64,000 nucleotides of DNA, taken from contig NZ_FPBO01000039.1 in assembly GCF_900116645.1 (NCBI RefSeq), positions 1 through 64,000 on the forward strand, in the 5' to 3' direction. The stretch comes from Pseudoduganella namucuonensis. GTDB lineage: Bacteria > Pseudomonadota > Gammaproteobacteria > Burkholderiales > Burkholderiaceae_D. This document shows, piece by piece, positions 18,628 to 27,065 of this stretch (its first letter is position 1; each line of letters begins with the position of its first letter). Below the pieces are notes generated by a model. It was not told the DNA's origin. It saw nothing but the letters and a program-made list of their open reading frames with translations, and made no database searches. The position numbers were made by a program, and so were the translations under genes.

Positions 18628-19968
18628 ATGGACTGGCTGATCGAGCGGTTCGGCAGCGCCCCCGAGCGCATCGCCTTCATCCACGAGGGCCGCGAGGTCA
18701 GCTACGGCGCCGTGGTGGCGACGGTGGCGTCCTTCCGCGAGCGCGTCAAGGCCGCCAACGTGGCGCGCGGCGAGACAGTGGTGGTGCTCGGCGACTATTC
18801 GCCCGAGGTGTTCTGCACCATGCTGGCGCTGGCCCAGGAGGGCGCCATCGTCATCCCGCTGACGCGCCAGTCCGTGATCGAGGAATCGGTCGCGCTGGGC
18901 GTGTCTGGCTGCGACTGGTACATGGAATTCGACGCGGCGGGCCGCGACTTCACGCTGACCCACCGGGGCCTGGCCACGGACAACGCGCTGCTCAACGAGT
19001 TCCGCCCGCGCGGCACGCCGGGGCTGGTGCTGTTCTCGTCCGGCTCCACCGGCAAGCCGAAAGGCATCCTGCACGATTTCAACCAGGTGGCCGAGAAGTT
19101 CCGCAAGCAGCGCGCGCCCGTGGTGGCGATCCCCTTCCTGATGATCGACCACTTCGGCGGCATCAACACCATCCTGGCCATCACGGCCAGCCTGGGCACG
19201 GTGGTGACCGTGGCGGACCGCTCGGTGGCCGACATCTGCGGCGCCATCGCGCGCTACAAGGTGGAGCTGCTGCCGGCCACGCCGTCCTTCCTCACGCTGC
19301 TGATGGCGTCCGGCCTGCACACGCAGTATGACCTGTCCTCGCTCAAGCGCATCACCTACGGCACCGAGGTGATGCCGCAGTCCACGCTGGACCGCGTGCG
19401 CGCGGCCTTCCCGGGCGTGAACCTGCTGCAGACCTACGGCCTGTCCGAGGTGGGCGTGCTGCGCTCGCAGTCGCGCGACGACGGCTCGCTGTGGGTGCGC
19501 GTGGGCGGCGAGGGCTTCCAGACCAAGATCGTCAACGGCGTGCTGTGGATCAAGTCCGAGTACGCGATGGTGGGCTACCTGAACGCGCCGTCGGAGTTCG
19601 ACGCCGAGGGCTGGTTCAACACGCAGGACCAGGTGGAGGTGGACGGCGACTACTTCCGCATCCTGGGGCGGGTGACGGACCTGATCAACGTCGGCGGGCA
19701 GAAGGTGTATCCGGCCGAGGTGGAGAGCGTGATCCTGGAGCTGGACAACGTGCAGGACGTGGCGGTGTTCGGCGAGAAGCACAACCTGCTGGGGCAGATC
19801 GTCGTGGCCAAGATCGTGCTGGACGCGCCGGAGCCGGTGGAAAGCGTGAAGAAGCGCGTGCGGCAGGCCTGCCTGGCGCAGCTGGCGTCGTTCAAGGTGC
19901 CGGCCAAGGTGGTGCTGGCCGAGGGCGTGCTGCACAGCGCGCGGCAGAAGAAGATCCGCAGGGAGTAG
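18628..19968 (+). CDS. AMP-dependent acyl ligase (adenylate-forming)
   Basis: 446 residues, short for the family, with the core motifs LVLFSSGSTGKPKGILH (A3), YGTEVMPQS, LQTYGLSEVG (A5), GWFNTQDQVEVDG (A7) and ILGRVTDLINVGGQKV (A8). Near the end, SARQKKIRRE has the Lys of motif A10. It would activate a carboxylic acid as acyl-AMP and pass it to a carrier protein or CoA. The N-terminus is about 60 residues shorter than acyl-CoA synthetases. It is the last gene of the + strand acyl cluster, and a palindromic repeat follows after seven bases. Confidence 0.87.
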   Translation: MDWLIERFGSAPERIAFIHEGREVSYGAVVATVASFRERVKAANVARGETVVVLGDYSPEVFCTMLALAQEGAIVIPLTRQSVIEESVALGVSGCDWYMEFDAAGRDFTLTHRGLATDNALLNEFRPRGTPGLVLFSSGSTGKPKGILHDFNQVAEKFRKQRAPVVAIPFLMIDHFGGINTILAITASLGTVVTVADRSVADICGAIARYKVELLPATPSFLTLLMASGLHTQYDLSSLKRITYGTEVMPQSTLDRVRAAFPGVNLLQTYGLSEVGVLRSQSRDDGSLWVRVGGEGFQTKIVNGVLWIKSEYAMVGYLNAPSEFDAEGWFNTQDQVEVDGDYFRILGRVTDLINVGGQKVYPAEVESVILELDNVQDVAVFGEKHNLLGQIVVAKIVLDAPEPVESVKKRVRQACLAQLASFKVPAKVVLAEGVLHSARQKKIRRE

Positions 19969-19975
19969 CGGCTAA

Positions 19976-20041
19976 GGGGACAGACCCGCGGTCCGGGTCC
20001 TGGGCCTCTGCGACGACGTGTGGCGCGGAGGGTCTGTCCCC
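19976..20041. repeat. GGGGACAGACCC..GGGTCTGTCCCC repeat
   Basis: Perfect 12-base inverted ends (19976-19987 and 20030-20041) flank 42 bases. It lies between the ends of the acyl cluster and the opposite-strand sugar cluster. Related copies sit inside meaB (8453-8557) and the cytochrome gene (57489-57515). It could act as a bidirectional terminator. Confidence 0.75.
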
Positions 20042-20062
20042 GGTTTTGCGCCGCCGGTTATG

Positions 20063-21163
20063 CTATAGGGCGGCGCGCACCGCGCGCGCCACTTCCTCCG
20101 CCTGTTCCAGCGTCATCACCGGGGATATCGGCAAACTCAGCACCTCGCGGTGGATCGCCTCCGAGATCGGGAAGTCGCCCTCCTTGTAGCCCATGTGCGC
20201 GTAGGCCGGCTGCAGGTGCGGCGGAATGGGATAGTGCACGATGGTGCCTATGCCCTGGTCGGCCAGCTTCTTCGCCAGCGCGTCGCGTTGCGGATGGCGG
20301 ATCACGTACAGGTGCCACACCGGATCGGCCCACTCGGGCACCACCGGCAACACCAGGCCCGGAATGCCGGCCAGCCGCTGGTCGTACACGGCGGCGATGG
20401 CGCGGCGTTGGGCGTTGCCCTGGTCCAGCGTCTTCAGCTTCACGCTCAGCAGCGCCGCTTGCAGCTCGTCCAGGCGCGAATTGTAGCCCGCCACCTCGTT
20501 GTGGTACTTCACCTTGGAGCCGTAGTTGCGGTAGGTGCGGATCACGTCCGCCAGCTGGTCGTCGCTGGTGGTGACGGCGCCGCCGTCGCCCAGCGCGCCC
20601 AGGTTCTTGCCGGGGTAGAAGCTGAACGCGGCCGCGTCGCCCAGGCTGCCGGCCACCTTGCCGCGGCAGGTGGAGCCGTGCGCCTGCGCCGAGTCCTCGA
20701 TCACCTTCAGACCGTGGCGCCCGGCTATGGCGTTGATGGCGTCCATGTCGGCCGGCTGGCCGTACAGGTGCACCGGGATGATGGCCCTGGTGCGCGGCGT
20801 GATGGCCGCCTCGATCAGCGCCGGGTCGATATTGTAGGTCGCTTCCACCGGCTCCACCGGCACCGGCGTGGCGCCGCAGTGGCTCACCGCCAGCCAGGTG
20901 GCGACGAAGGTGTTGGACGGCACGATGACCTCGTCGCCGGGGCCGATGCCGTAGCCCTTCAGGATCAGGAAGATGGCGTCCAGGCCGTTGGCCACGCCGA
21001 TGCCGTGCTTGCTGCCGCTGTAGGCGGCGAATTCCGTTTCGAAGGCGGCGGTGGCGCCGCCCAGGATGTACCAGCCCGACTCCAGCACGCGCTTGAACGC
21101 GGCCTGCAGCTCGTCGGCTTGGCTCAGGTTGATGGCTTTGAGGTCGAGGAAGGGGACGGTCAT
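20063..21163 (-). CDS. DegT/DnrJ-family nucleotide-sugar aminotransferase (FdtB/QdtB-like)
   Basis: 366 residues of a PLP-dependent sugar transaminase. Recognised by the start [50 protein letters not shown], and [18 protein letters not shown] with the PLP-binding Lys, then [12 protein letters not shown]. It would convert a dTDP-3-keto-6-deoxyhexose into the 3-amino sugar (Fuc3N or Qui3N). I chose ATG 21163 because it overlaps the FdtA-like stop codon (ATGA) and gives the family N-terminus. Which isomer is made cannot be read from sequence. The dTDP-glucose synthesis genes (rmlA, rmlB) are not in the window. Confidence 0.9.
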   Translation of the reverse strand: MTVPFLDLKAINLSQADELQAAFKRVLESGWYILGGATAAFETEFAAYSGSKHGIGVANGLDAIFLILKGYGIGPGDEVIVPSNTFVATWLAVSHCGATPVPVEPVEATYNIDPALIEAAITPRTRAIIPVHLYGQPADMDAINAIAGRHGLKVIEDSAQAHGSTCRGKVAGSLGDAAAFSFYPGKNLGALGDGGAVTTSDDQLADVIRTYRNYGSKVKYHNEVAGYNSRLDELQAALLSVKLKTLDQGNAQRRAIAAVYDQRLAGIPGLVLPVVPEWADPVWHLYVIRHPQRDALAKKLADQGIGTIVHYPIPPHLQPAYAHMGYKEGDFPISEAIHREVLSLPISPVMTLEQAEEVARAVRAAL

Positions 21164-21585
21164 GACTGGTCCTGGTCGTGTATCTTGTGGGCCGCGGCCA
21201 CGAATTCGTCGTAGTCGTGGTAGTAGTCGTTGGGGTCGTACATGGTCGAGGCCAGCACCAGGCACACGGCGCCGGACGAGAAGTTCTCCACCTCGCGCCA
21301 GGTCATGCCCGGCACGTACAGGCCGTAGTAGGAGCGGTTCAGCGAAATCTTCTTGCGGCCGTAGCCGTCGTCGACGATCACGTCGAAGCTGCCGGACATG
21401 GCGATGAACAGCTGCTGCAGCTCGATGTGGCCGTGGCCGGCGCGCGAGGAGCCGCCCGGCACGTCGTACAGGTAGTAGACGCGCTTGATGTCGAACGGCA
21501 CCTGCACCCCGCCCTCGATCACGGACAGGTTGCCGCGCGGGTCGCTGTATTTGGGCAGGTCGATCAGTTTGCAGGCGTCGAGCAT
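21160..21585 (-). CDS. dTDP-3,4-ketohexulose isomerase (FdtA/QdtA-like, WxcM family)
   Basis: A 141-residue cupin. The FdtA pattern is clear: [27 protein letters not shown], the paired His of [40 protein letters not shown] and [11 protein letters not shown]. FdtA/QdtA move the keto group of dTDP-4-keto-6-deoxyglucose from C4 to C3, just before the transaminase encoded next. The 4-base overlap with the transaminase gene supports a two-step pathway to a dTDP-3-amino-3,6-dideoxyhexose. Confidence 0.92.
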   Translation of the reverse strand: MLDACKLIDLPKYSDPRGNLSVIEGGVQVPFDIKRVYYLYDVPGGSSRAGHGHIELQQLFIAMSGSFDVIVDDGYGRKKISLNRSYYGLYVPGMTWREVENFSSGAVCLVLASTMYDPNDYYHDYDEFVAAAHKIHDQDQS

Positions 21586-21595
21586 GGTCGCGTCC

Positions 21596-22477
21596 TTAGT
21601 TGGATTTCAGGGTCCGGGCGTAATCCTGGAAACGGGCTTGCGCCGGCGCCATCTGGGTGAACACCCCGGTCAGGCGCGCCGTCACGGCCACCACCTGCTC
21701 CTCCATGCCGCGCAGTTCGTCGTCGGTGATCATGCCCTCCTTGTGCGTCACCACCAGCAGGTCGATGTAGTCGGAGAAGCAGTTGCCGAAGTTCGGGTTG
21801 GAGGCCGGGTTGGAGTTCGACATCAGGCGCTGGTCGCGGCGGAAGTAGGTCAGTTCCTCGTCCACGTAGAAGGCGGCGCCGTCCTTCACCAGGTTGCAAT
21901 AGGCGATCACGTCGGCCAGGCCGAAGGTGAAGTCGTGGCCGCCCATGCAGAACAGGTCCTTCCAGCCGATGTCCCACAGCTTGTCGCGGCGGAACATGAT
22001 GGAGGTGAACTCGCCGATGAAGTTGCGCATGCCCAGCGCCATCGAGCGCTGCACCTGCAGGCCGGGCAGGCTGCCGCTGACGGTGTAGGGGCGGCGCGTC
22101 TCGATGCGCAGGTTGTCGGCGTCGATCACCTGGCTGGCCGAGAACACCAGCTGGATGGCCGGGTCCATGCTCATGCTGGCCACCATGCGCTCCACGCAGA
22201 ACGGGTGCAGGATGTCGTCGTCGTACAGCGGCTTGATGAAGTGGCCCTTGCCGGAGTAGAAGGCCGACATGACGTTCTTGTCGTTCATGTGCGGATTGCG
22301 CTGGTAGATCACCTGCGGGTACTTGGCGCAGATTTCCTTGATGGCCTCGGTCGGGCAGTTGTCGCTGACCAGGATCTCCAGGTGGGGGTACGATTGGCCG
22401 ATGGCCGACTTCACGCACTGCTCGAAGTGGCCGGGCTTGTACGACGGGATCACGATGCTGACGAGTGGGAAGGACAT
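21596..22477 (-). CDS. GT2-family glycosyltransferase
   Basis: 293 residues with the GT-A fold start PLVSIVIPSYKPGHFEQCV, LEILVSDNCPTE and a DxD-type metal motif in KPLYDDDILHP. A central acceptor region contains FRRDKLWDIGWKD and GGHDFTFGLAD. No membrane segment is apparent, so it is a cytosolic transferase. It lies ten bases before fdtA-like in transcription order and 16 bases after the SGNH gene. It probably adds a sugar to the glycan built by this cluster. Confidence 0.85.
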   Translation of the reverse strand: MSFPLVSIVIPSYKPGHFEQCVKSAIGQSYPHLEILVSDNCPTEAIKEICAKYPQVIYQRNPHMNDKNVMSAFYSGKGHFIKPLYDDDILHPFCVERMVASMSMDPAIQLVFSASQVIDADNLRIETRRPYTVSGSLPGLQVQRSMALGMRNFIGEFTSIMFRRDKLWDIGWKDLFCMGGHDFTFGLADVIAYCNLVKDGAAFYVDEELTYFRRDQRLMSNSNPASNPNFGNCFSDYIDLLVVTHKEGMITDDELRGMEEQVVAVTARLTGVFTQMAPAQARFQDYARTLKSN

Positions 22478-22493
22478 GGTTTTCCAGTGAGTT

Positions 22494-23630
22494 TTATCGG
22501 GTGGCGGCGTCCGCCGTGTCTTTTTTTCCGACCACGAACAGCAGGCCGACCAGGTCCAGCCGCGGTTCCGGCACGGGCGCGGGCGCCTGGCTGAAGCAGT
22601 CGAAGCTGGCCACCGGGCCGGCCGGGGCGGCCGGCGCCGGCACCGCCACCTCGAAGGCGGTGGGGCCGAAGTCGCGCACCAGCGCGTGGCTGAACAGCAG
22701 CGGCAGCGGCACGCAGGAATAGATGAAGGGCAGCGTGGCGGTGTCGGCGTGGCGCGTGCCCACCTCCACCGTGGCCGCGATGCCGGCGCCGGACAGCGTC
22801 AGCCGCAGGCGGTCGTGCTGGCGGTCCGACTTCAGGAACAGCGCCAGCGGGAACATCTCGCTGCTCAGCGCCAGGCTGGCGCCCGGATGCATGCGCAGGC
22901 AGTCCAGCTGCATCAGGCGGTTGCCCACGCGGGCCGGTTCGGCCGGTCCCTTGGCGAATTGCGCCAGGTTGGCGGCCGGCACGTACACCAGTTCCATGCC
23001 GGCGTGCGGCGACGACGCCAGCAGCCGTTGCGCGGTGACGGCCAGCGTCTCGGCCGGCGCGCCGCCGTTCCCCCGCGCCAGTTCCAGCAGGCGCGCGGCG
23101 ATGGCGGCGCCCACCAGCGCGGTGGCGTGCGGCGCGGCGTAGTGGGCCTCGTCGCGGTACAGCCAGGCCGGCTTGTTGCCCAGGAAGAGCGCCGCCAGCC
23201 ACTGGCGGATGTCGATCGCGTGCAGCCCCAGCGCGCGGAAGGCGGCGATCTGCATGTCGTAGAAGGGGCTGGGCTGGGCCGGCGAGAAATGGCGCTCCAT
23301 CGCGAACACCAGCGGCACCAGCACCGCGTTGGGATAGAGCTGCGCGGCGGCCTTGATCAGCAGGTACAGGCAAAGTTGCCAGGACTGGTCGCCCCGCGGG
23401 CGCGGCGCGAAGTGGCCGGCGTCGTTGATCGAGTACTCGTACAGGATGAAATCGTACTGGCCGGCGCGGTAGGTGTCGAACAGGCGGCCGATGGCGGCCA
23501 GGCTGGTGGTCGCGCCCACAGAGGCCTGGTCGACGTGGACCTCGGTGTGGCCTTGCAGCGACTGCTGCAGGTGGCTCACGTAGCCGTCCTTGAGCAGCGA
23601 GTTCGAACCGCCGATGATCAGTATTCTCAT
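22494..23630 (-). CDS. SGNH/GDSL-type esterase or acyltransferase
   Basis: 378 residues. The N-terminal half resembles SGNH hydrolases: block I GGSNSLLKDGYV, a SIND motif with the block III Asn-Asp (YEYSINDAGHF), and a block V-type RDEAHYA with Asp and His. The C-terminal 180 residues are beta-rich and unassigned. There is no signal peptide, so it is likely cytosolic. In glycan clusters such enzymes add or remove O-acyl groups, and here it sits between two glycosyltransferase genes. The nucleophile is Ser in GGSNS rather than GDS, so activity is plausible but not certain. Confidence 0.65.
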   Translation of the reverse strand: MRILIIGGSNSLLKDGYVSHLQQSLQGHTEVHVDQASVGATTSLAAIGRLFDTYRAGQYDFILYEYSINDAGHFAPRPRGDQSWQLCLYLLIKAAAQLYPNAVLVPLVFAMERHFSPAQPSPFYDMQIAAFRALGLHAIDIRQWLAALFLGNKPAWLYRDEAHYAAPHATALVGAAIAARLLELARGNGGAPAETLAVTAQRLLASSPHAGMELVYVPAANLAQFAKGPAEPARVGNRLMQLDCLRMHPGASLALSSEMFPLALFLKSDRQHDRLRLTLSGAGIAATVEVGTRHADTATLPFIYSCVPLPLLFSHALVRDFGPTAFEVAVPAPAAPAGPVASFDCFSQAPAPVPEPRLDLVGLLFVVGKKDTADAATR

Positions 23631-23650
23631 CAGTTACACAGCCTCCGCGC

Positions 23651-26600
23651 TCACGCCGACCGGGCGGCGATCAGGTATTGGCGCGGCAGCGCGTCCTCCA
23701 CCGCGACCTCGGGGTCGATGCCGGTGGCCTGCGCCATCAGGCGCAGCGCCGGCAGGTAGCGTTCGCGTTCCGGCTCGTCCAGGATGATGGAGGCGCCGCC
23801 GTGGATGGCGAAGCCGGCCTGCTGGAACATCTGCAGCATGGTGCCGCGGGTGAACAGGTGGCGGTCGCCCGGCGCCAAGGTGGTGCCGGTCTGGTAGCGC
23901 ATGTCGCCCGAGTTGATGCGCACTTGCGTGCTCCAGTGCTGGAAGTTGCGCACCGAGGCCACCACCATCGCGCCCGGCGGGCTGGCGGCGCGGATGCGTT
24001 GCAGCAGGGCCAGCGGGTCTTCCAGCTTTTCCAGCACGCCGTCCATCACCCACAGGTCGGCGCCGGCCGTGTGCGCGTCGCGCTGGGCGTCCGGCGCGGC
24101 GATGTCCTGCTGGTAGACGAAGTCGCAATGGGGGCGGGCCTGGTTGGCCAGCGCCAGGTCGCGCTCGACGCCGATGTAGTCGCAGATCGGGTTGCGCTCC
24201 TTGTAGGCCTTGGCGAAGGAACCGTCGCCGCAGCCCACCTCCACCACCTTCACGGCGCCGGCCGGCATCAGCGCCAGCAGCTGCTCGTTGACGTGGGTGG
24301 CCGCCGGCGCGTGGTAGTGGTAGCCGCCGGTGCGGATCACGGTGCCCTGCCAGTCGTGCTTGATGAACACGCGCTGCGAGCTCGATCCGAAATCATTCTT
24401 CACCCATTCCACGTGGCCCAGCAGGTCGCCGGAGCCGGCGTTCTGCAGCGCGATCATGGTCGGCAGCATGGGCGCGCCGTGCTTGATGGGGCGCGGCCAC
24501 TGGCGCATCACGTCGATGTTGCACAGCATGCAGGCCGGATGCAGGTAGCGGTAGCCGCCCACGTCCAGCGGCTGGCCCAGCTCGTTGACCTGCTGCACCC
24601 CGCCCACGCCGTACTGGCGCGGCCCCAGCGCCTCGTACAGCGACTCCAGGAAACCGCGGCGCAGGATCTCGACGTCGGAGTCCAGGAACAGCACGGGGCC
24701 GGTCAGGCCCAGGTTGTTGATGGCCCAGTTCATGCCGGGACCGTGGTGGATGTTGTAGCCGAAGGGGATGAACTGCACGTTGTCGTACTTGGCCACCACC
24801 TGGCCCACCTGCTCGGCCTGCGCCGGGTGCGAGCCGTCGATCACGTACACCGGGTTCGGGTAATGCTCGCGGAAGGTGCGCAGCAGCGCGTCGATCAGGT
24901 CGGGCGCGTTGTAGGAGACGGTGACGACGGGGATCTGCTCTATCTGCATGGGCTGGCCCTGGGGCGACGGGGTGGGGGCGCGCAGCTGCGGCCGCGCGGG
25001 TTTGACGACGGTTTCCAGCAGCGCCTCCATGTTGCGCACGAAGCGCGGGCTGTCGAACAGCGCGCAGGTGTAGCGGTTGTCCACCAGTTGCTGTTTCATC
25101 GCGGCGATGCGTTCCGGCGCGTTGGCCAGCTCCACCGCCTTGTCCTCGTAGTCCTGGAAATTGAAGGTCACCAGTTCCGGCAGGTTCACCGCGCGCAGCA
25201 GGCTGCCCGCCATGCGCGCCGAGAAGGTGTGGCCGGCGCAGGTCAGCAGCGGCAGGCCGGCCCACAGCGCGTCGCTGGCGGTGGTGCCGGCGTTGAACGG
25301 ATAGGTGTCCAGGAACAGGTCGGCCAGCTGGTAGCGCGCCAGGTATTCGTGCGGCACGGCGCGTCCGGCGAAGATCAGCCGCTCGCGCGCCACGCCCGCC
25401 TCCTCGGCGTAGCGCCACAGGTTGTCGCGCACCTCGTCGTAGTCCGCCACCAGCCACAGCACGCTGTTCGGCACGCGGCGCAGGATGTTCATCCACACGC
25501 CGAACACCTCGGGCGTGAACTTGAAGTTGTTGTTGAAGGAGCAGAACACGAAGGCGTCCGGCGGCAGCTTCACGCTGTCGCGCGTGGGGCAGGTGCCGAT
25601 GGCGCGCCGGCGGTCGTTGATCTGGAAGGTCTCCGGCAGGTGCAGCGGCTTTTCCGTGAAGTGCGCGGCCAGCTCCGGCGGAATCAGGAACTCGTCGGCC
25701 AGCACGTAGTCCACGCCGGGCAGGGCGGTGCTGCCGGGGAAGCCCAGGTAGGTCAGCTGCACGGGCGCCGAGCGGCAGGCCAGGATGTTGGGGCGCGCGC
25801 CCAGGGTCAGGCCGTGCAGGTCGACCAGGATGTCGATCTCCAGGCTGCGGATGGTGTGCGCGGCCTGCTCGTCGGTCATGCCGTCGATGCGGATGTAGTG
25901 GTCCATCGCCTTGACCACGCGGGCGCGGATGGGCGAGCCGTCCTCGCGGCTCCAGCTGAAGGCGTACACCTCGAACCTGGCGCGGTCGTGCAGCTCGTAC
26001 AGCTCGGCGGTGAGGATGGACACGGCGTGCGAGCAGAAGTCCGACGACAGGTAGCCGATGCGGATGCGCTCGTGGCCGTAGCCGAATTCGCCGGTCAGCG
26101 GCGCCACGTTGGCCTCGACCTTTTCCTCGACGAAGCGGCGCGCGGCGGCCAGCTGCTGGGCCGGATCGTCGGACGCGCTCAGCATCGCCAGCGCGGACGT
26201 GCCCTCCATCATCTTGGCCAGCGGGATGTGGGGCAGGCCCGCGTACACCGGCCATTTGCACTGCTTCTGGCGCAGGTGCACCCAGTGCGTCATCACGTTC
26301 GGCTGCTCGGGATCGATCATCAGGCTGCGCGCCAGGTAGTCCTCGGCGGCGGGGTACTGCTTGCGGATCTCGAGCAGGCGGCCCAGGTTGTTCAGGGTTT
26401 GCAGGTACAGCGGCTTGTTGCTGTCCGGCGCCGGCAGCACGGCCGGCGTCAGGATGTCGCGCCAGGTGGCCAGGGCCTCGTCCGGGCGGCCCAGCCGCTC
26501 CAGCAGGGTGCCCAGGTTCAGGCGCGCCTCGACGAAGCCGGGGTGCTGCGCGCTGGCGGCGCGGTACATCTCCTCGGCGCCCGCGTCGTCGCCCACGGCG

Positions 26601-26845
26601 GACAGGGTGACCGCCAGGTTGAACCGGGCCGCGTAGGCCAGCGGGCTCGGACTTTGTTCCAACCAAAGACGGTACAGCGCGACCGCCCCCTTGGCGTTGC
26701 CGGCGCCCTGCAACTGCGCGGCGGCGTTGAACAGGTCGGTGATCGGCATGTCGCCGCGCGCGGCCCAGGCCAGCGCGGCCGCCGCATCAGGCGCGGCCGC
26801 TGCCGGCGCGGAAGGGGCTGACGGAAGTTTTGCTTGAACGGTCAT
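23651..26845 (-). CDS. TPR-GT41 (SPINDLY/OGT-like)-GT2-methyltransferase fusion
   Basis: A 1064-residue multidomain enzyme. Residues about 30-210 are TPR-like repeats (YAARFNLAVTLSAVGDDAGA, EARLNLGTLLERLGRPDEAL). About 250-610 is the GT41 O-GlcNAc-transferase-like domain (RIGYLSSDFCSHAV, VDLHGLTLGARPNI, QLTYLGFPGSTALPGVDY, DLFLDTYPFNAGTTASDALW). About 630-850 is a GT2-like domain (VVTVSYNAPDLIDALL, FLDSDVEIL with DxD). About 865-1040 is a class I methyltransferase (VVEVGCGDGSFAKAY). GT41 enzymes transfer sugar to Ser/Thr of proteins. It lies 220 bases downstream of the giant Thr/Ser repeat gene in the same direction, which makes that protein the obvious candidate substrate. Flagellin is the main alternative. 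Confidence 0.9.
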   Translation of the reverse strand: MTVQAKLPSAPSAPAAAAPDAAAALAWAARGDMPITDLFNAAAQLQGAGNAKGAVALYRLWLEQSPSPLAYAARFNLAVTLSAVGDDAGAEEMYRAASAQHPGFVEARLNLGTLLERLGRPDEALATWRDILTPAVLPAPDSNKPLYLQTLNNLGRLLEIRKQYPAAEDYLARSLMIDPEQPNVMTHWVHLRQKQCKWPVYAGLPHIPLAKMMEGTSALAMLSASDDPAQQLAAARRFVEEKVEANVAPLTGEFGYGHERIRIGYLSSDFCSHAVSILTAELYELHDRARFEVYAFSWSREDGSPIRARVVKAMDHYIRIDGMTDEQAAHTIRSLEIDILVDLHGLTLGARPNILACRSAPVQLTYLGFPGSTALPGVDYVLADEFLIPPELAAHFTEKPLHLPETFQINDRRRAIGTCPTRDSVKLPPDAFVFCSFNNNFKFTPEVFGVWMNILRRVPNSVLWLVADYDEVRDNLWRYAEEAGVARERLIFAGRAVPHEYLARYQLADLFLDTYPFNAGTTASDALWAGLPLLTCAGHTFSARMAGSLLRAVNLPELVTFNFQDYEDKAVELANAPERIAAMKQQLVDNRYTCALFDSPRFVRNMEALLETVVKPARPQLRAPTPSPQGQPMQIEQIPVVTVSYNAPDLIDALLRTFREHYPNPVYVIDGSHPAQAEQVGQVVAKYDNVQFIPFGYNIHHGPGMNWAINNLGLTGPVLFLDSDVEILRRGFLESLYEALGPRQYGVGGVQQVNELGQPLDVGGYRYLHPACMLCNIDVMRQWPRPIKHGAPMLPTMIALQNAGSGDLLGHVEWVKNDFGSSSQRVFIKHDWQGTVIRTGGYHYHAPAATHVNEQLLALMPAGAVKVVEVGCGDGSFAKAYKERNPICDYIGVERDLALANQARPHCDFVYQQDIAAPDAQRDAHTAGADLWVMDGVLEKLEDPLALLQRIRAASPPGAMVVASVRNFQHWSTQVRINSGDMRYQTGTTLAPGDRHLFTRGTMLQMFQQAGFAIHGGASIILDEPERERYLPALRLMAQATGIDPEVAVEDALPRQYLIAARSA

Positions 26846-26999
26846 GGCTTTTCATTCGGTATGGTCGATCCGATGGGCAAGCGGTTCTGCCCGTCGGAAA
26901 GACGGTTCAGTCGGCCATAAGGGCAGGCGTTATCATACCTTCTTGTCGCGAAAGCGGGGGCAACAAATGCTGCGCTCATAGGGGAGCGCGACGGGCAAA

Positions 27000-27062
27000 C
27001 AACGGCGGCGCGGACGACGGCGCACGGCGGCGGGACCGTCGGCCCCGCGCCGTCCGCCGTCG
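27000..27062 (-). terminator. Possible GC-rich hairpin after the giant gene
   Basis: An imperfect GC-rich inverted repeat lies just past the stop codon in the 220-base gap before the GT41 fusion gene, followed on the - strand by ttgttt. The pairing is imperfect and the T-run weak, so partial read-through into the glycosylation genes is possible. Confidence 0.3.
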
Positions 27063-27065
27063 GTG

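Noticed and set aside
20063-26845. The glycosylation genes as an O-antigen or capsule locus
   Set aside because: No Wzx flippase, Wzy polymerase, Wzz, ABC polysaccharide exporter or undecaprenyl-phosphate initiating transferase is present, and the GT41 domain points to a protein acceptor. It cannot be fully excluded from this window alone.
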